This document shows, in pieces, positions 25,041 to 33,090 of a stretch of 64,000 nt of DNA; position 1 is the first letter of the stretch, and each line of letters starts with the position of its first letter. The translations under genes and the position numbers were made by a program. Source of the stretch: Roseibium sp. Sym1 (GTDB taxonomy: Bacteria > Pseudomonadota > Alphaproteobacteria > Rhizobiales > Stappiaceae). The stretch spans positions 4,562,501-4,626,500 of the forward strand of contig NZ_CP114786.1 of NCBI RefSeq assembly GCF_027359675.1, in the 5' to 3' direction. The notes under the pieces are model-generated. The model was not told the origin of the DNA. It worked only from the letters and a program-made list of their open reading frames with translations, and did no database searches.

Positions 25041-26456
25041 ATGAGCGAAGCAGCTGAGCTTGATGTGACCGCACATCCTGAACCGCCGATACCCGTTCGC
25101 GACGAGGAAGAGCATCTCAACCCGGATTTCATTGCCGCCGTCGAAACGGCCATCCGTGCCAACGACCAGTACGGCTTGCGCGAACTGGCTGCAGACCTGC
25201 ACGAGGCGGACACCGGCGACCTGCTGGAAACGCTCGAATCGGAGGATCGGGCGTCCTTCATTCGCCTGCTTGGGGACGACTTCGACTATACGGCCCTGAC
25301 CGAGATCGATGAGGCCGTCCGCCTGCAGCTGCTGGAAGAGCTGCCCAACGACGTCATTGCCGAGGGTCTTGAAGATCTCGATTCCGATGACGCCGTCTAC
25401 ATTCTCGAGGATCTGGACGAGGACGACCAGGCGGCCATCCTGGAAGGTCTGCCCTATGCGGACCGGGCACAGCTGCAAAAGGCACTCGATTACCCGGAAG
25501 ACAGCGCCGGCCGGCGCATGCAGAGCGAGTTCATCGCCGTGGCGCCGTTCTGGACCGTCGGCCAGACCATCGACTACATGCGCGAGGCGCGCGACCTGCC
25601 GGACAGCTTCTATGAGATCTACGTGGTCGATCCGAAATTCAAGCTGCTCGGCTCGGTTCACCTGGACAAGATCCTGCGCACCAAGCGCAAGGAAAAGGTC
25701 ACCTCCATTATGGAGGAGACGCGACAGGCGGTGCTGGCGACCGAGGACCAGGAAGAGACGGCCCGCCGGTTCGAGCGCTACAACCTGGTATCCGCCGCCG
25801 TGGTCGACGAAAACGAGCGTCTTGTCGGCGTTCTGACGGTCGACGACATCGTCGATGTCATCCAGGAAGAGGCCGAAGAGGACATCCGTGCGCTCGCCGG
25901 GGTGGGCGACGAGGAAATTTCGGACAGCGTCGTCACCATTGCGCGCTCGCGCTTCACCTGGCTGGTGGTCAATCTGGGCACCGCGATCCTGGCATCCGTG
26001 GTGATCGCCCTGTTCGAGGATACGATCGAGGCGATGGTTGCGCTGGCCGTGCTGATGCCGATTGTTGCCTCCATGGGCGGCAATGCCGGCACGCAGACCA
26101 TGACGGTCGCGGTGCGCGGCATCGCCACCCAGGAGCTGAGCGCGCGCAACATGTTGCGCGTGCTCAACCGCGAGGTCCTGGTCAGCATGCTGAACGGCAT
26201 TGCCCTTGCGGTGCTGATCGGGATCACGGCCTGGCTGTGGTTCTCCAGTCCCGGGCTCGGCATCGTGATCGGGGGGGCGATCGTCATCAACATGCTGTTC
26301 GCGGGCCTTTCCGGCCTGTTGATCCCCATCGTTCTGGACCGGGTCAATGTCGACCCTGCGATCGCCTCCAGCGTGTTCGTGACCACGGTGACGGACGTGG
26401 TCGGCTTCTTTGCCTTTCTCGGCATTGCCGCCCTGTGGTTCGGCCTGCCGCTTTAA
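25041..26456 (+). CDS. mgtE: Magnesium transporter MgtE
   Basis: The 471-residue protein follows the MgtE plan: an acidic N domain of helical repeats (with LEDLDEDDQAAILEGLPYAD near residue 120), two CBS domains (about 150-275) and five C-terminal membrane helices. The pore region is seen in MPIVASMGGNAGTQTMTVAV near residue 340, with the conserved GGNxGxQ motif. It mediates Mg2+ uptake gated by cytosolic Mg2+ through the N and CBS domains. GGGTG before ATG 25041 is a fair ribosome binding site. Its stop codon overlaps the stop of the convergent DUF1330-like gene. Confidence 0.95.
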   Translation: MSEAAELDVTAHPEPPIPVRDEEEHLNPDFIAAVETAIRANDQYGLRELAADLHEADTGDLLETLESEDRASFIRLLGDDFDYTALTEIDEAVRLQLLEELPNDVIAEGLEDLDSDDAVYILEDLDEDDQAAILEGLPYADRAQLQKALDYPEDSAGRRMQSEFIAVAPFWTVGQTIDYMREARDLPDSFYEIYVVDPKFKLLGSVHLDKILRTKRKEKVTSIMEETRQAVLATEDQEETARRFERYNLVSAAVVDENERLVGVLTVDDIVDVIQEEAEEDIRALAGVGDEEISDSVVTIARSRFTWLVVNLGTAILASVVIALFEDTIEAMVALAVLMPIVASMGGNAGTQTMTVAVRGIATQELSARNMLRVLNREVLVSMLNGIALAVLIGITAWLWFSSPGLGIVIGGAIVINMLFAGLSGLLIPIVLDRVNVDPAIASSVFVTTVTDVVGFFAFLGIAALWFGLPL

Positions 26457-26893
26457 TCGCCGCAGACCAGGACCTTCTGGCGCGCGCAGGCCGCCGTGCG
26501 GTGGTGGAAGGCGCCACGATAGCTCTCGTCGGAATAGAGCGCCGTCAGGGCCCCGAGGTTCGGATAGGCGCCGATGGCGACGATGTCCCAGTCCTCGTCG
26601 TCGCCGAGGAACATGCCCTGGAAGGGGCCAACGAAGAGAAAATGCCCGCCGGCACGTTCCATTGCCGGGACGCTGACCGAGGCATAGCTCGAGAACGCGT
26701 CCTGGCCGGAGGCGTCGCCGTCTCCGCCCGGGTAGTGCGCCTTGTCCCGCAATTTGAAGAAATTGATCAGCGTGACCGGCTTGTCCTTGTCGCGTCCGAG
26801 AATGTGCGACCACTGGTCCGCGGTCGGGCAGCTGCCGTCGCTGCCCGGGCCGTACCAATGGGTGAATTGGGAAACCTGCTGGTTGACGTTCAT
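26453..26893 (-). CDS. DUF1330-like ferredoxin-fold protein
   Basis: A 146-residue protein with features of the DUF1330/dimeric alpha-beta barrel fold: DKPVTLINFFKLRDKAHY, AFSSYASVSVPAMERAGGHF and IVAIGAYPNLGALTALYSDE, followed by YRGAFHHRTAA. No catalytic motif is known. ATG 26893 is chosen; the next base run holds two copies of a palindromic operator candidate and the divergent TetR gene. It is therefore the likely target of that regulator. Its stop overlaps the mgtE stop on the opposite strand by three bases. Confidence 0.75.
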   Translation of the reverse strand: MNVNQQVSQFTHWYGPGSDGSCPTADQWSHILGRDKDKPVTLINFFKLRDKAHYPGGDGDASGQDAFSSYASVSVPAMERAGGHFLFVGPFQGMFLGDDEDWDIVAIGAYPNLGALTALYSDESYRGAFHHRTAACARQKVLVCGD

Positions 26894-26906
26894 GTGCGCT
26901 CTCCGT

Positions 26907-26950
26907 AACTTTACACGTGTCAAATATGGGAGAAACTTTACACGTGTCAA
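26907..26950. promoter_or_regulatory. Tandem operator candidate between DUF1330 gene and tetR
   Basis: The 17-base unit AACTTTACACGTGTCAA occurs at 26907-26923 and again at 26934-26950, a repeat of 27 bases. Each holds the perfect palindrome ACACGTGT. It lies between the divergent DUF1330-like and TetR genes, the normal place for TetR operators. Binding by the neighbouring TetR is inferred. Confidence 0.65.
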
Positions 26951-26961
26951 GTGAAGGCAGG

Positions 26962-27543
26962 ATGGCGCGGACGCGCGCCGAAATTCTGGACCGGGCCTGG
27001 GACCTGATTTCTACGCGCGGAGCGGAGGTGTCGCTGGCGGAGATTGCGCGCGCCGCGGGGATCAGCCGTCAGTCGGTCTACGACCATTTCGGTTCCAGGG
27101 GCGGGCTGCTCCTGGCACTGGTGCGGCGCACGGACGAGCGGCTCGACATCAAGGCGCGATTCGACAAGGCTTTCGAAATCGCCGATCCCGGGCTGCGGCT
27201 CGAAACGGCGGTCGAGGTCTGGATCCGGTTCGTTCAGGAAATCTATCCCGTTGCCTCGGACCTGATCAGGCTTCGGACCACGGACGAGGATGCCTCTGCA
27301 GCGTGGGAAGACAGGATGTCGGAACTGAGGGACTGGCTCGTGATCCTGACAGGATCGCTGGAAAGGGACGGGGCCTTGCAGGCAGCCTGGTCCGCGAGGG
27401 AAGCCTCGGATTATCTGTGGGCGTCCTTCAGCGTGCAGACCTGGGGGCTTTTGACCAGGGACTGCGGCTGGCCGGAAGAAGTCGCACAGGATGTCCTGAA
27501 ACGCACGATCTGCCAAACGCTGTTGCGCCCGGCAGATCCCTAA
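26962..27543 (+). CDS. TetR-family transcriptional regulator
   Basis: The 193-residue protein has an N-terminal TetR helix-turn-helix: AEIARAAGISRQSVYDHFGS near residues 25-45. The C-terminal ligand domain is helical and unassigned. ATG 26962 is chosen because GAAGGCAGG lies just before it and because earlier starts (GTG 26917, ATG 26926) would place the start inside the tandem operator repeats. It is divergent from the DUF1330-like gene and probably represses it and itself. Confidence 0.87.
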   Translation: MARTRAEILDRAWDLISTRGAEVSLAEIARAAGISRQSVYDHFGSRGGLLLALVRRTDERLDIKARFDKAFEIADPGLRLETAVEVWIRFVQEIYPVASDLIRLRTTDEDASAAWEDRMSELRDWLVILTGSLERDGALQAAWSAREASDYLWASFSVQTWGLLTRDCGWPEEVAQDVLKRTICQTLLRPADP

Positions 27544-27568
27544 GACGTTCTTAGGGGCGTTTCGCCGG

Positions 27569-28285
27569 TCAGGCGTCGATGCCGGCCTCGCGCAGATTGT
27601 CGCGCAGCTTCATGATCCTGGATTGAAGGTCCATGACGTCCCCCATCTCGAGGCCGGTCGAGGACAGGATGCAGGAACCGAAATGCTCGGTCTTTTTCTG
27701 CAGGGCACGTCCCTTGCGGGTCAGCTTGAGGATGACCTGCCGCTCGTCCTTGGGATTGCGCGTGCGGGTCACCAGGCCCATGCTTTCAAGCCGTTTCAGA
27801 AGCGGGGTCAGCGTGTTGGTGTCGAGCTGCAGCTTCGACGTGATCGTGCCGACGGGCACATTGTTGTTTTCCCACAGGACGGTCATCGCCAGGAACTGGG
27901 GATAGGTCAGGCCGGCGTCCTTCAGGAGCGCCTTGTAGACCCCGTGCATCGCATGATTGGCGGAATAAAGCGCAAAGCACAGAAACTGGTCGAGTGGCAG
28001 GGACCCGTTCGCAGCCGCGGGGGTATCCGGCGTTTCTGCGTCTGAAACGGCCGATGATGGCTCCGGGGCCGGGGCGTCTGCAACCTCTGCCGCAGCGCTT
28101 GCTTCCACCCGTGCGACATCCTCTGTCGCCGGCTTGGCATCGGCTTTTGCTGCTGCCTTCTTGCGCGGTTTCTTCTCGGACTTGGCGGCCTTGGCCGGCT
28201 TGTCCTTTTTCGGTTTCCTGGTCTCTTCGGGCGCGGACAATCCGATCGCGTCCAGAAGCGACATCTGGTTTGTCGTCTCGTTCAT
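27569..28285 (-). CDS. ohrR: OhrR-type MarR regulator with Lys/Ala-rich N-terminal extension
   Basis: OhrR senses organic hydroperoxides by oxidation of one Cys and releases the ohr promoter. The C-terminal 140 residues of this 238-residue protein match it: LDQFLCFALYSANHAM with the sensing Cys at 103, and the winged helix with KLQLDTNTLTPLLKRLESMG and DERQVILKLTRKG. In front lies an unusual stretch of about 95 residues, rich in Lys, Ala and Pro and histone-H1-like (KPKKDKPAKAAKSEKKPRKK), then an acidic Ala/Pro segment. Usual OhrR proteins have about 145 residues. ATG 28285 (MNETTNQMSLLDAIG) is the best start. The divergent ohr gene confirms the assignment. Confidence 0.87.
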   Translation of the reverse strand: MNETTNQMSLLDAIGLSAPEETRKPKKDKPAKAAKSEKKPRKKAAAKADAKPATEDVARVEASAAAEVADAPAPEPSSAVSDAETPDTPAAANGSLPLDQFLCFALYSANHAMHGVYKALLKDAGLTYPQFLAMTVLWENNNVPVGTITSKLQLDTNTLTPLLKRLESMGLVTRTRNPKDERQVILKLTRKGRALQKKTEHFGSCILSSTGLEMGDVMDLQSRIMKLRDNLREAGIDA

Positions 28286-28358
28286 GTGCCCGTTATAAAT
28301 CGCGCGCGATATGGTCGCAACCTGTTGACGCCCGACCGTGACGCGTATATGTGGGTAA

Positions 28359-28380
28359 ATTATATCGTACACGATTTAAT
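28359..28380. promoter_or_regulatory. OhrR operator candidate upstream of ohr
   Basis: ATTATATCGT at 28359-28368 and ACGATTTAAT at 28371-28380 form an inverted repeat matching at 9 of 10 positions around AC. ACGAT half-sites recur at 28386 and 28396. The AT-rich, inverted-repeat layout between ohrR and ohr fits an OhrR binding site; binding itself is inferred. Confidence 0.55.
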
Positions 28381-28435
28381 GTTGAACGATGTAAAACGAT
28401 TGACCAGTGAATACAGACCGCTATGGAGAGATCAG

Positions 28436-28861
28436 ATGGCTGTAGATGTGCTTTACAAAACCAGTGCAAAGGCAACCGGCGGCCGTGACGGTGCCGCGGA
28501 AACCCTGAGCGGTTCCTTCAAGGTGACGCTGTCAACGCCCAAGGAACTCGGTGGTGCCGGCGGGGCCGGCAACAACCCGGAAGAGCTTTTCGCAGCCGGT
28601 TACGCGGCCTGTTTCATCGGCGCGATGAAGTTCGTTGGCGGTCAGGAAAAGATTGCCGTCCCGGCGGACACAACTGTCACCTCGACGGTTGGAATCGGGC
28701 CGCGTTCCGAAGGCGGCTTCGGCCTGACCGTGGCGCTGGAGGTGTCGCTGCCGGGGCTGGAAAAGGCCGTCGCCGAGGATCTGGTTGCCAAGGCCCACCA
28801 GGTCTGCCCCTATTCCAATGCGACCCGCAACAACATCGACGTCAAATTGACCGTCGCCTGA
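28436..28861 (+). CDS. ohr: Organic hydroperoxide resistance protein Ohr
   Basis: Ohr is a thiol peroxidase of the OsmC fold that reduces organic and lipid hydroperoxides, using lipoylated proteins as reductant. The 141-residue protein has both catalytic cysteines, Cys59 in FAAGYAACFIGAMKF and Cys124 in AHQVCPYSNATRNN, and the conserved NPEELFAAG turn. GGAG lies seven bases before ATG 28436. It is divergent from ohrR, the classic arrangement. Confidence 0.96.
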   Translation: MAVDVLYKTSAKATGGRDGAAETLSGSFKVTLSTPKELGGAGGAGNNPEELFAAGYAACFIGAMKFVGGQEKIAVPADTTVTSTVGIGPRSEGGFGLTVALEVSLPGLEKAVAEDLVAKAHQVCPYSNATRNNIDVKLTVA

Positions 28862-28932
28862 CCCGCTTGTCTCCGGCCTGTCCTCCTGCGGCAGGCCGGA
28901 CTGTCGACAAGAAGCCGAAAGCCCCGCCCCAA

Positions 28933-29217
28933 ATGAACCTCTTTGTAATCGACCTGACCTATACCGCTGGCCTTGACGCGATTGACCGGCTGCTGGAGCC
29001 TCACCGGGCGTTCCTCGAGGCGCAGTATGCGGACGGGCTGTTCCTGGCTTCCGGCCCGAAGAACCCCCGGACGGGAGGCGTGATCCTGGCGCGGTCGGAA
29101 AGCAGGGAGGCCCTTGAACGCGTCCTGGAGCAGGATCCCTTCAAGGCCGAACGTGTCGCCGACTACCAGGTCACCGAATTCAGTCCCGTCATGACGGCAC
29201 CCGACTTTCCGCTTTAA
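28933..29217 (+). CDS. YCII-domain (YciI-like) protein
   Basis: The 94-residue product beginning MNLFVIDLTYTAGLDAIDRL is a YCII fold protein: it has the conserved HRAFLEAQYADGLFLASGPK segment, with the His and Asp of the family, and DPFKAERVADYQVTEFSPV near the C-terminus. YciI-like proteins are small dimeric proteins, some with peroxidase- or dehydrochlorinase-type activity, most unassigned. ATG 28933 starts at the family homology but has only a weak ribosome binding site. It follows ohr by 71 bases and may be in the same transcript. Confidence 0.82.
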   Translation: MNLFVIDLTYTAGLDAIDRLLEPHRAFLEAQYADGLFLASGPKNPRTGGVILARSESREALERVLEQDPFKAERVADYQVTEFSPVMTAPDFPL

Positions 29218-29308
29218 GGTCCAGATCCACAGCCTGGAGCTGCCGCTCGACAGTCCCGTAGAGCACGTTATGCTTGGCCAACGGGATACGGTGCAAATGG
29301 AGCAGGCC

Positions 29309-29731
29309 ATGCGGCCGAAGCTGGACGGAATTCTGGAAACCGCGGTCTATGTGGACGACATGGAGGCCGCCCATGCGTTTTATTCGCAGGTGCTCGGTCT
29401 GAAGCGAATGGTCGCCGGCGAGCGCCTTTTTGCCTATGACGCGGGACCGGCCCAGGCGCTCCTGGTTTTTCACCGGGGGCACACGGGAGAGGATGTCGAA
29501 ACGCCCGGTGGCATCGTGCCGGGCCACGATACCAGGGGCCACAGCCATTTCGCGTTCCGCATTCCGGCTGATCAACTGGACGCCTGGCGCGACTATCTCA
29601 CTGGACTGGATGTCAAGGTGACCAGCGAGGTCACCTGGCCGGCCGGCGGACGCAGCCTCTATTTCAACGATCCGGACGGCAATGTCCTGGAGTTGGCGGC
29701 CGCGCCGCTGTGGCCGAATTTTTTGGCATGA
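29309..29731 (+). CDS. VOC-family (glyoxalase/dioxygenase fold) protein
   Basis: A 140-residue protein with one vicinal-oxygen-chelate fold: LDGILETAVYVDDMEAAHAF then YSQVLGLKRM, HSHFAFRIPADQLDAW in the middle and the typical end SLYFNDPDGNVLELAAA, where the Glu is a usual metal ligand. Candidate metal residues are present, but the substrate is unknown. ATG 29309 has GGAGCAGG six bases upstream; ATG 29297 is an alternative. It lies close behind the YCII gene. Confidence 0.85.
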   Translation: MRPKLDGILETAVYVDDMEAAHAFYSQVLGLKRMVAGERLFAYDAGPAQALLVFHRGHTGEDVETPGGIVPGHDTRGHSHFAFRIPADQLDAWRDYLTGLDVKVTSEVTWPAGGRSLYFNDPDGNVLELAAAPLWPNFLA

Positions 29732-29786
29732 TTCCGGATTGTTTTGGGGCACTATCGGTTTGGTTTGAGCGATTTCGGGTGGTGGA

Positions 29787-30497
29787 ATGAATGTCTTGCA
29801 AGCAACCCTGCGGACCTTGTTCTATGTTGTGGTCGGCGTGGTCATTTCGATTGTCGGAGCGGCGTTTTTCTTCATGAGCTGGGAACCGGACCGGAACAGC
29901 TTTCCCGTGCGCGGCATAGATGTCTCCCACCATCTCGGCGATATCGACTGGACCGAGGTGGCAGCCGATGACGTGGCCTTTGTCTACATGAAGGCCAGCG
30001 AGGGCGGGGATTTCAAGGACAGCGCCTTTCAGCGCAACTGGGCCGGGGCGGGCAGTGCAGGACTGGCACGTGGCGCCTATCACTATTTCAGCCTGTGCCA
30101 GCCGGGGAAAAAGCAGGCGGAAAACTTCCTGAGCATCCTGCCGGGCGACAGCGACATGCTGGCCCCGGTGCTCGACCTGGAGCTGACAGGCAATTGCGCG
30201 CGCCGGCCCCCCGCCGACGAGGTGCTGCGGGAGATCAGCGCCTTCACCACCTTGGTTGAGAAGGCGCGGGGCAAACAGGTGATCTTCTATGCACCGGACG
30301 AGTTCTACGAGACCTATCTGAAGGGCAGCGGACTGAACCGTCGCTTGTGGGCGCGATCGATCTGGCACCAGCCGGACTATGCAGGCAGCTGGGTTCTCTG
30401 GCAGTATCACGACAAGGGGCGGGTCAAGGGCGTTTCCACCGATGTTGACCTGAACGTGCTGCACTCCGAGGCGGACCTGGATGGCCTGAAGTTGTGA
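29787..30497 (+). CDS. Membrane-anchored GH25 muramidase (lysozyme)
   Basis: The 236-residue protein has an N-terminal membrane anchor (about residues 8-30, TLFYVVVGVVISIVGAAFFF) followed by a GH25 domain. GH25 motifs are present: GIDVSHHLGDIDW near residue 43, VYMKASEGGDF, and the catalytic DxE in APVLDLELTG near 132. The end WQYHDKGRVKGVSTDVDLN is also typical. It should cut the peptidoglycan glycan chain on the periplasmic side. It is not near phage genes, so a housekeeping role is more likely than a phage lysin. Confidence 0.9.
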   Translation: MNVLQATLRTLFYVVVGVVISIVGAAFFFMSWEPDRNSFPVRGIDVSHHLGDIDWTEVAADDVAFVYMKASEGGDFKDSAFQRNWAGAGSAGLARGAYHYFSLCQPGKKQAENFLSILPGDSDMLAPVLDLELTGNCARRPPADEVLREISAFTTLVEKARGKQVIFYAPDEFYETYLKGSGLNRRLWARSIWHQPDYAGSWVLWQYHDKGRVKGVSTDVDLNVLHSEADLDGLKL

Positions 30498-30508
30498 TTC
30501 TTTAAATA

Positions 30509-30533
30509 TCTGTTTTTTAAACTAAAAAACAGA
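30509..30533. repeat. Perfect 11-bp AT-rich inverted repeat
   Basis: TCTGTTTTTTA at 30509-30519 and TAAAAAACAGA at 30523-30533 are exact inverted copies around AAC. It lies 12 bases after the GH25 stop and upstream of the MerR gene. It lacks the GC-rich stem of normal terminators, so it may be a weak terminator or a protein-binding site in the MerR promoter. Confidence 0.6.
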
Positions 30534-30537
30534 CGTG

Positions 30538-30553
30538 TTGACTTTAACGTAAA
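30538..30553. promoter_or_regulatory. LiuR-type MerR operator candidate
   Basis: TTGACTTTAACGTAAA at 30538-30553 is an imperfect palindrome resembling the TTGAC...GTAAA sites described for LiuR-type MerR regulators of branched-chain amino acid catabolism. It lies 35 bases before the MerR start, where autoregulation would be expected. Confidence 0.5.
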
Positions 30554-30587
30554 AAGGCGAAACTGTGCGCTTCAACAAGGAGCGGGC

Positions 30588-30989
30588 ATGCAGCGCTATT
30601 ATACCATTACCCAGCTGACGCAGGAATTCGACATCACCACCCGGACGCTTCGGTTTTATGAGGCGCAAGGGTTGGTGTCTCCGACACGCCGGGGCCGTCA
30701 GCGGCTTTACACGCCGGGCGACCGGACCCGTGTCAAGCTGATATTGCGCGGCAAGCGGCTGGGTTTTTCCCTGAACGAGATCAGGGAAATGATCGAGATG
30801 TATGGCAGTGCACCGGGCGAATCCGGCCAGCTGCGCCTGCTTCTGGACAGGATCGCCGCCCGCCGGGCCGAACTCCTGGAAAAACAACGGGACATCGAGC
30901 TGACCCTGCTCGAACTGGACGAGGTCGAGGCCGGCGCGCATGCGCGCATGGCAGAGCTTTCGACCGGTGCAAGATCGGAGAAAGCGTAA
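30588..30989 (+). CDS. liuR: MerR-family regulator, probable LiuR
   Basis: The 133-residue protein starts with the MerR winged helix-turn-helix YYTITQLTQEFDITTRTLRF then YEAQGLVSP, followed by a helical dimerisation region. No metal-binding cysteines are present, which argues against metal sensing. LiuR regulates isovalerate and leucine breakdown genes in proteobacteria, and the isovaleryl-CoA dehydrogenase gene three genes downstream supports this name. The thioesterase ATG overlaps the stop region by one base, so the genes are one operon. The symbol is an inference from context. Confidence 0.75.
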   Translation: MQRYYTITQLTQEFDITTRTLRFYEAQGLVSPTRRGRQRLYTPGDRTRVKLILRGKRLGFSLNEIREMIEMYGSAPGESGQLRLLLDRIAARRAELLEKQRDIELTLLELDEVEAGAHARMAELSTGARSEKA

Positions 30990-31432
30990 TGGACCTGTCA
31001 CCCCGGGATCCGGACTGGAACGCGCGTGTCCGCTCCAGCTTTGCCGCGCAGAAATTCATGAGCCATCTCGGCGTGCAGATTGCCCATCTGTCGCCAGGTG
31101 CCGTCGACCTCGAACTCAAGATGGCGCCCGAACTGACCCAGCAGCACGGCTATTTCCATGCCGGGGCGACATCCTCCATCGCGGACAGCGCGGCCGGCTA
31201 CGCGGCGCTGTCGCTGTTCGCGCCCGACTTCGGCGTTCTGACGAGCGAGTACAAGATCAACCTGCTCAATCCGGCCAACCAGCCGGTGCTGCTGGCCCGG
31301 GGCAGGGTGGTCAAGCCGGGCCGCACGCTGACAATAGCGAAAGCGGATGTCTATGGCCTGGACGACAGCACCCAGGTGCATGTCGCCACCGGCCTGTTCA
31401 CGCTCATGAGCGTTTCCGGCGTGAAGGATTGA
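30989..31432 (+). CDS. PaaI-family hotdog thioesterase
   Basis: The 147-residue protein has the hotdog fold of PaaI-type acyl-CoA thioesterases: QQHGYFHAGATSSIADSAAG near residues 50-70, the active-site loop with HG and the helix with Asp, and FGVLTSEYKINLLNPANQPV after it. It probably hydrolyses short acyl-CoA esters. Its start overlaps the last base of the MerR gene, and the GNAT gene follows after 3 bases, placing it in the leucine catabolism operon. Confidence 0.87.
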   Translation: MDLSPRDPDWNARVRSSFAAQKFMSHLGVQIAHLSPGAVDLELKMAPELTQQHGYFHAGATSSIADSAAGYAALSLFAPDFGVLTSEYKINLLNPANQPVLLARGRVVKPGRTLTIAKADVYGLDDSTQVHVATGLFTLMSVSGVKD

Positions 31433-31435
31433 GCG

Positions 31436-31906
31436 ATGAGCGATGTCATCATCAGGGCGCTTGAGCACACTGACAGGCCGGCGTGGACGGACCTCTGGCA
31501 GGCCTATCTGGAATTTTACGAGCAGGACCTTGCCCCCGGGGTCACAGGATCCCTGTTTGAACGGCTTCTCTCCGAGACCGGCCACAGCGGCTGTGTCGCG
31601 GTTCGTGATGGCCGTCTCGTCGGCTTCGTGCATTACCTGTTTCACGACAGCACCTGGTCGAACGAAGCCACCTGCTATCTGGAAGACCTGTTTGTCAGCC
31701 CCGGCCTGCGCGGCGGTGGTGTCGGACGGAAACTGATCGAGGCGGTCTATGCCGCTGCGGACGCTGCGCCGTGCGCAAGCGGCAAGGTCTATTGGCACAC
31801 ACATGATCACAACAAGCGCGCCCGGCGTCTTTACGACCACGCCGGCACGCTGACCGAATTCGTGAAATACGAGCGCCCTGAGGCGCCTGGGAGGGTATCA
31901 ACATGA
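31436..31906 (+). CDS. GNAT-family N-acetyltransferase
   Basis: A 156-residue acetyltransferase with the acetyl-CoA binding motif [21 protein letters not shown] near residue 87 and [19 protein letters not shown] near the end. The substrate is unknown. It lies inside the liuR-ivd operon, 3 bases after the thioesterase, and its end overlaps the ivd start by 4 bases (ATGA-type coupling). Confidence 0.87.
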   Translation: MSDVIIRALEHTDRPAWTDLWQAYLEFYEQDLAPGVTGSLFERLLSETGHSGCVAVRDGRLVGFVHYLFHDSTWSNEATCYLEDLFVSPGLRGGGVGRKLIEAVYAAADAAPCASGKVYWHTHDHNKRARRLYDHAGTLTEFVKYERPEAPGRVST

Positions 31907-33075
31907 TCCGCAACGATTTTCCATCCTTCAACTTCGACCTCGGCGAAACCGCCGACATGCTGCGCGACACGGTCCGCTCCTACAGCCAGGACCGCATTGC
32001 GCCGCTGGCGGAAAAGATCGACCGCGAAGACTGGTTCCCGCGCGAGATCTGGCCGGAAATGGGCGAACTCGGTCTGCACGGCATCACCGTTGAGGAAGAA
32101 TGGGGCGGCTCCGGCCTTGGCTACCTGGAACACTGCATCGCCATGGAGGAGGTCAGCCGGGCCTCGGCCTCCATCGGCCTGAGTTACGGCGCGCATTCCA
32201 ACTTGTGCGTCAACCAGATGCGCCGCTGGGGCAATAACGACCAGAAGAAGCGCTACCTGGAAAAGCTGGTCACAGGCGAGCACCTGGGCGCGCTGGCCAT
32301 GTCCGAGCCGGGGGCCGGTTCCGACGTCGTCTCGATGAAACTGCGCGCGGACAAGAAGGGCGACCGTTATATCCTCAACGGCTCCAAGATGTGGATCACC
32401 AACGGACCGTCCGCCGACACGATGATCATCTATGCCAAGACCGATGTGGATGCGGGACCTAAGGGCATCACGGCCTTCCTGGTCGAAAAGGGATTCAAGG
32501 GCTTTTCCGTCGCCCAGAAGCTGGACAAGCTCGGCATGCGCGGATCGGAGACCGGTGAACTGGTGTTCCAGGATTGCGAGGTTCCGGAAGAAAACGTCCT
32601 CGGCGAGGTCGGCAAGGGCGTCAACGTGCTGATGTCCGGCCTCGACTACGAGCGCGCGGTTCTGGCGGCCGGTGCCATAGGCATCATGCAGGCGGCCATG
32701 GATGTGGTCATTCCGTATGTTCACGAGCGCGAGCAGTTCGGCCAGCCGATCGGCACGTTCCAGCTCGTCCAGGGCAAGGTCGCGGACATGTATGTCTCCA
32801 TGAACGCCTCCAAGGCCTATGTCTACGCGGTGGCCAAGGCCTGCGACCGGGGCGAGACCACCCGCGAGGACGCCGCCGGTGCGATTCTTTATGCGGCGGA
32901 AAACGCCACCAGGATGGCGCTGGACGCGATCCAACTGCTGGGTGGCAACGGCTATATCAACGAATACCCGACGGGACGCCTGCTGCGCGACGCCAAGCTC
33001 TACGAGATCGGTGCGGGCACATCGGAGATCCGCCGCATGCTGATCGGCCGCGAGATCTTCAACAAGACGGCCTGA
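31903..33075 (+). CDS. ivd: Isovaleryl-CoA dehydrogenase
   Basis: The enzyme oxidises isovaleryl-CoA to 3-methylcrotonyl-CoA in leucine degradation, passing electrons to ETF. The 390-residue acyl-CoA dehydrogenase has [16 protein letters not shown] near residue 130, the signature [20 protein letters not shown] and [19 protein letters not shown] at the end. The catalytic base of isovaleryl-CoA dehydrogenases lies in a helix read here as [11 protein letters not shown], with Glu250. The position used by medium-chain enzymes (YEGTSQ) is GAGTS instead, which supports the substrate call. The methylcrotonyl-CoA carboxylase genes that often follow are not in this window. Confidence 0.95.
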   Translation: MIRNDFPSFNFDLGETADMLRDTVRSYSQDRIAPLAEKIDREDWFPREIWPEMGELGLHGITVEEEWGGSGLGYLEHCIAMEEVSRASASIGLSYGAHSNLCVNQMRRWGNNDQKKRYLEKLVTGEHLGALAMSEPGAGSDVVSMKLRADKKGDRYILNGSKMWITNGPSADTMIIYAKTDVDAGPKGITAFLVEKGFKGFSVAQKLDKLGMRGSETGELVFQDCEVPEENVLGEVGKGVNVLMSGLDYERAVLAAGAIGIMQAAMDVVIPYVHEREQFGQPIGTFQLVQGKVADMYVSMNASKAYVYAVAKACDRGETTREDAAGAILYAAENATRMALDAIQLLGGNGYINEYPTGRLLRDAKLYEIGAGTSEIRRMLIGREIFNKTA

Positions 33076-33090
33076 CCCTGTGAGGACCGC

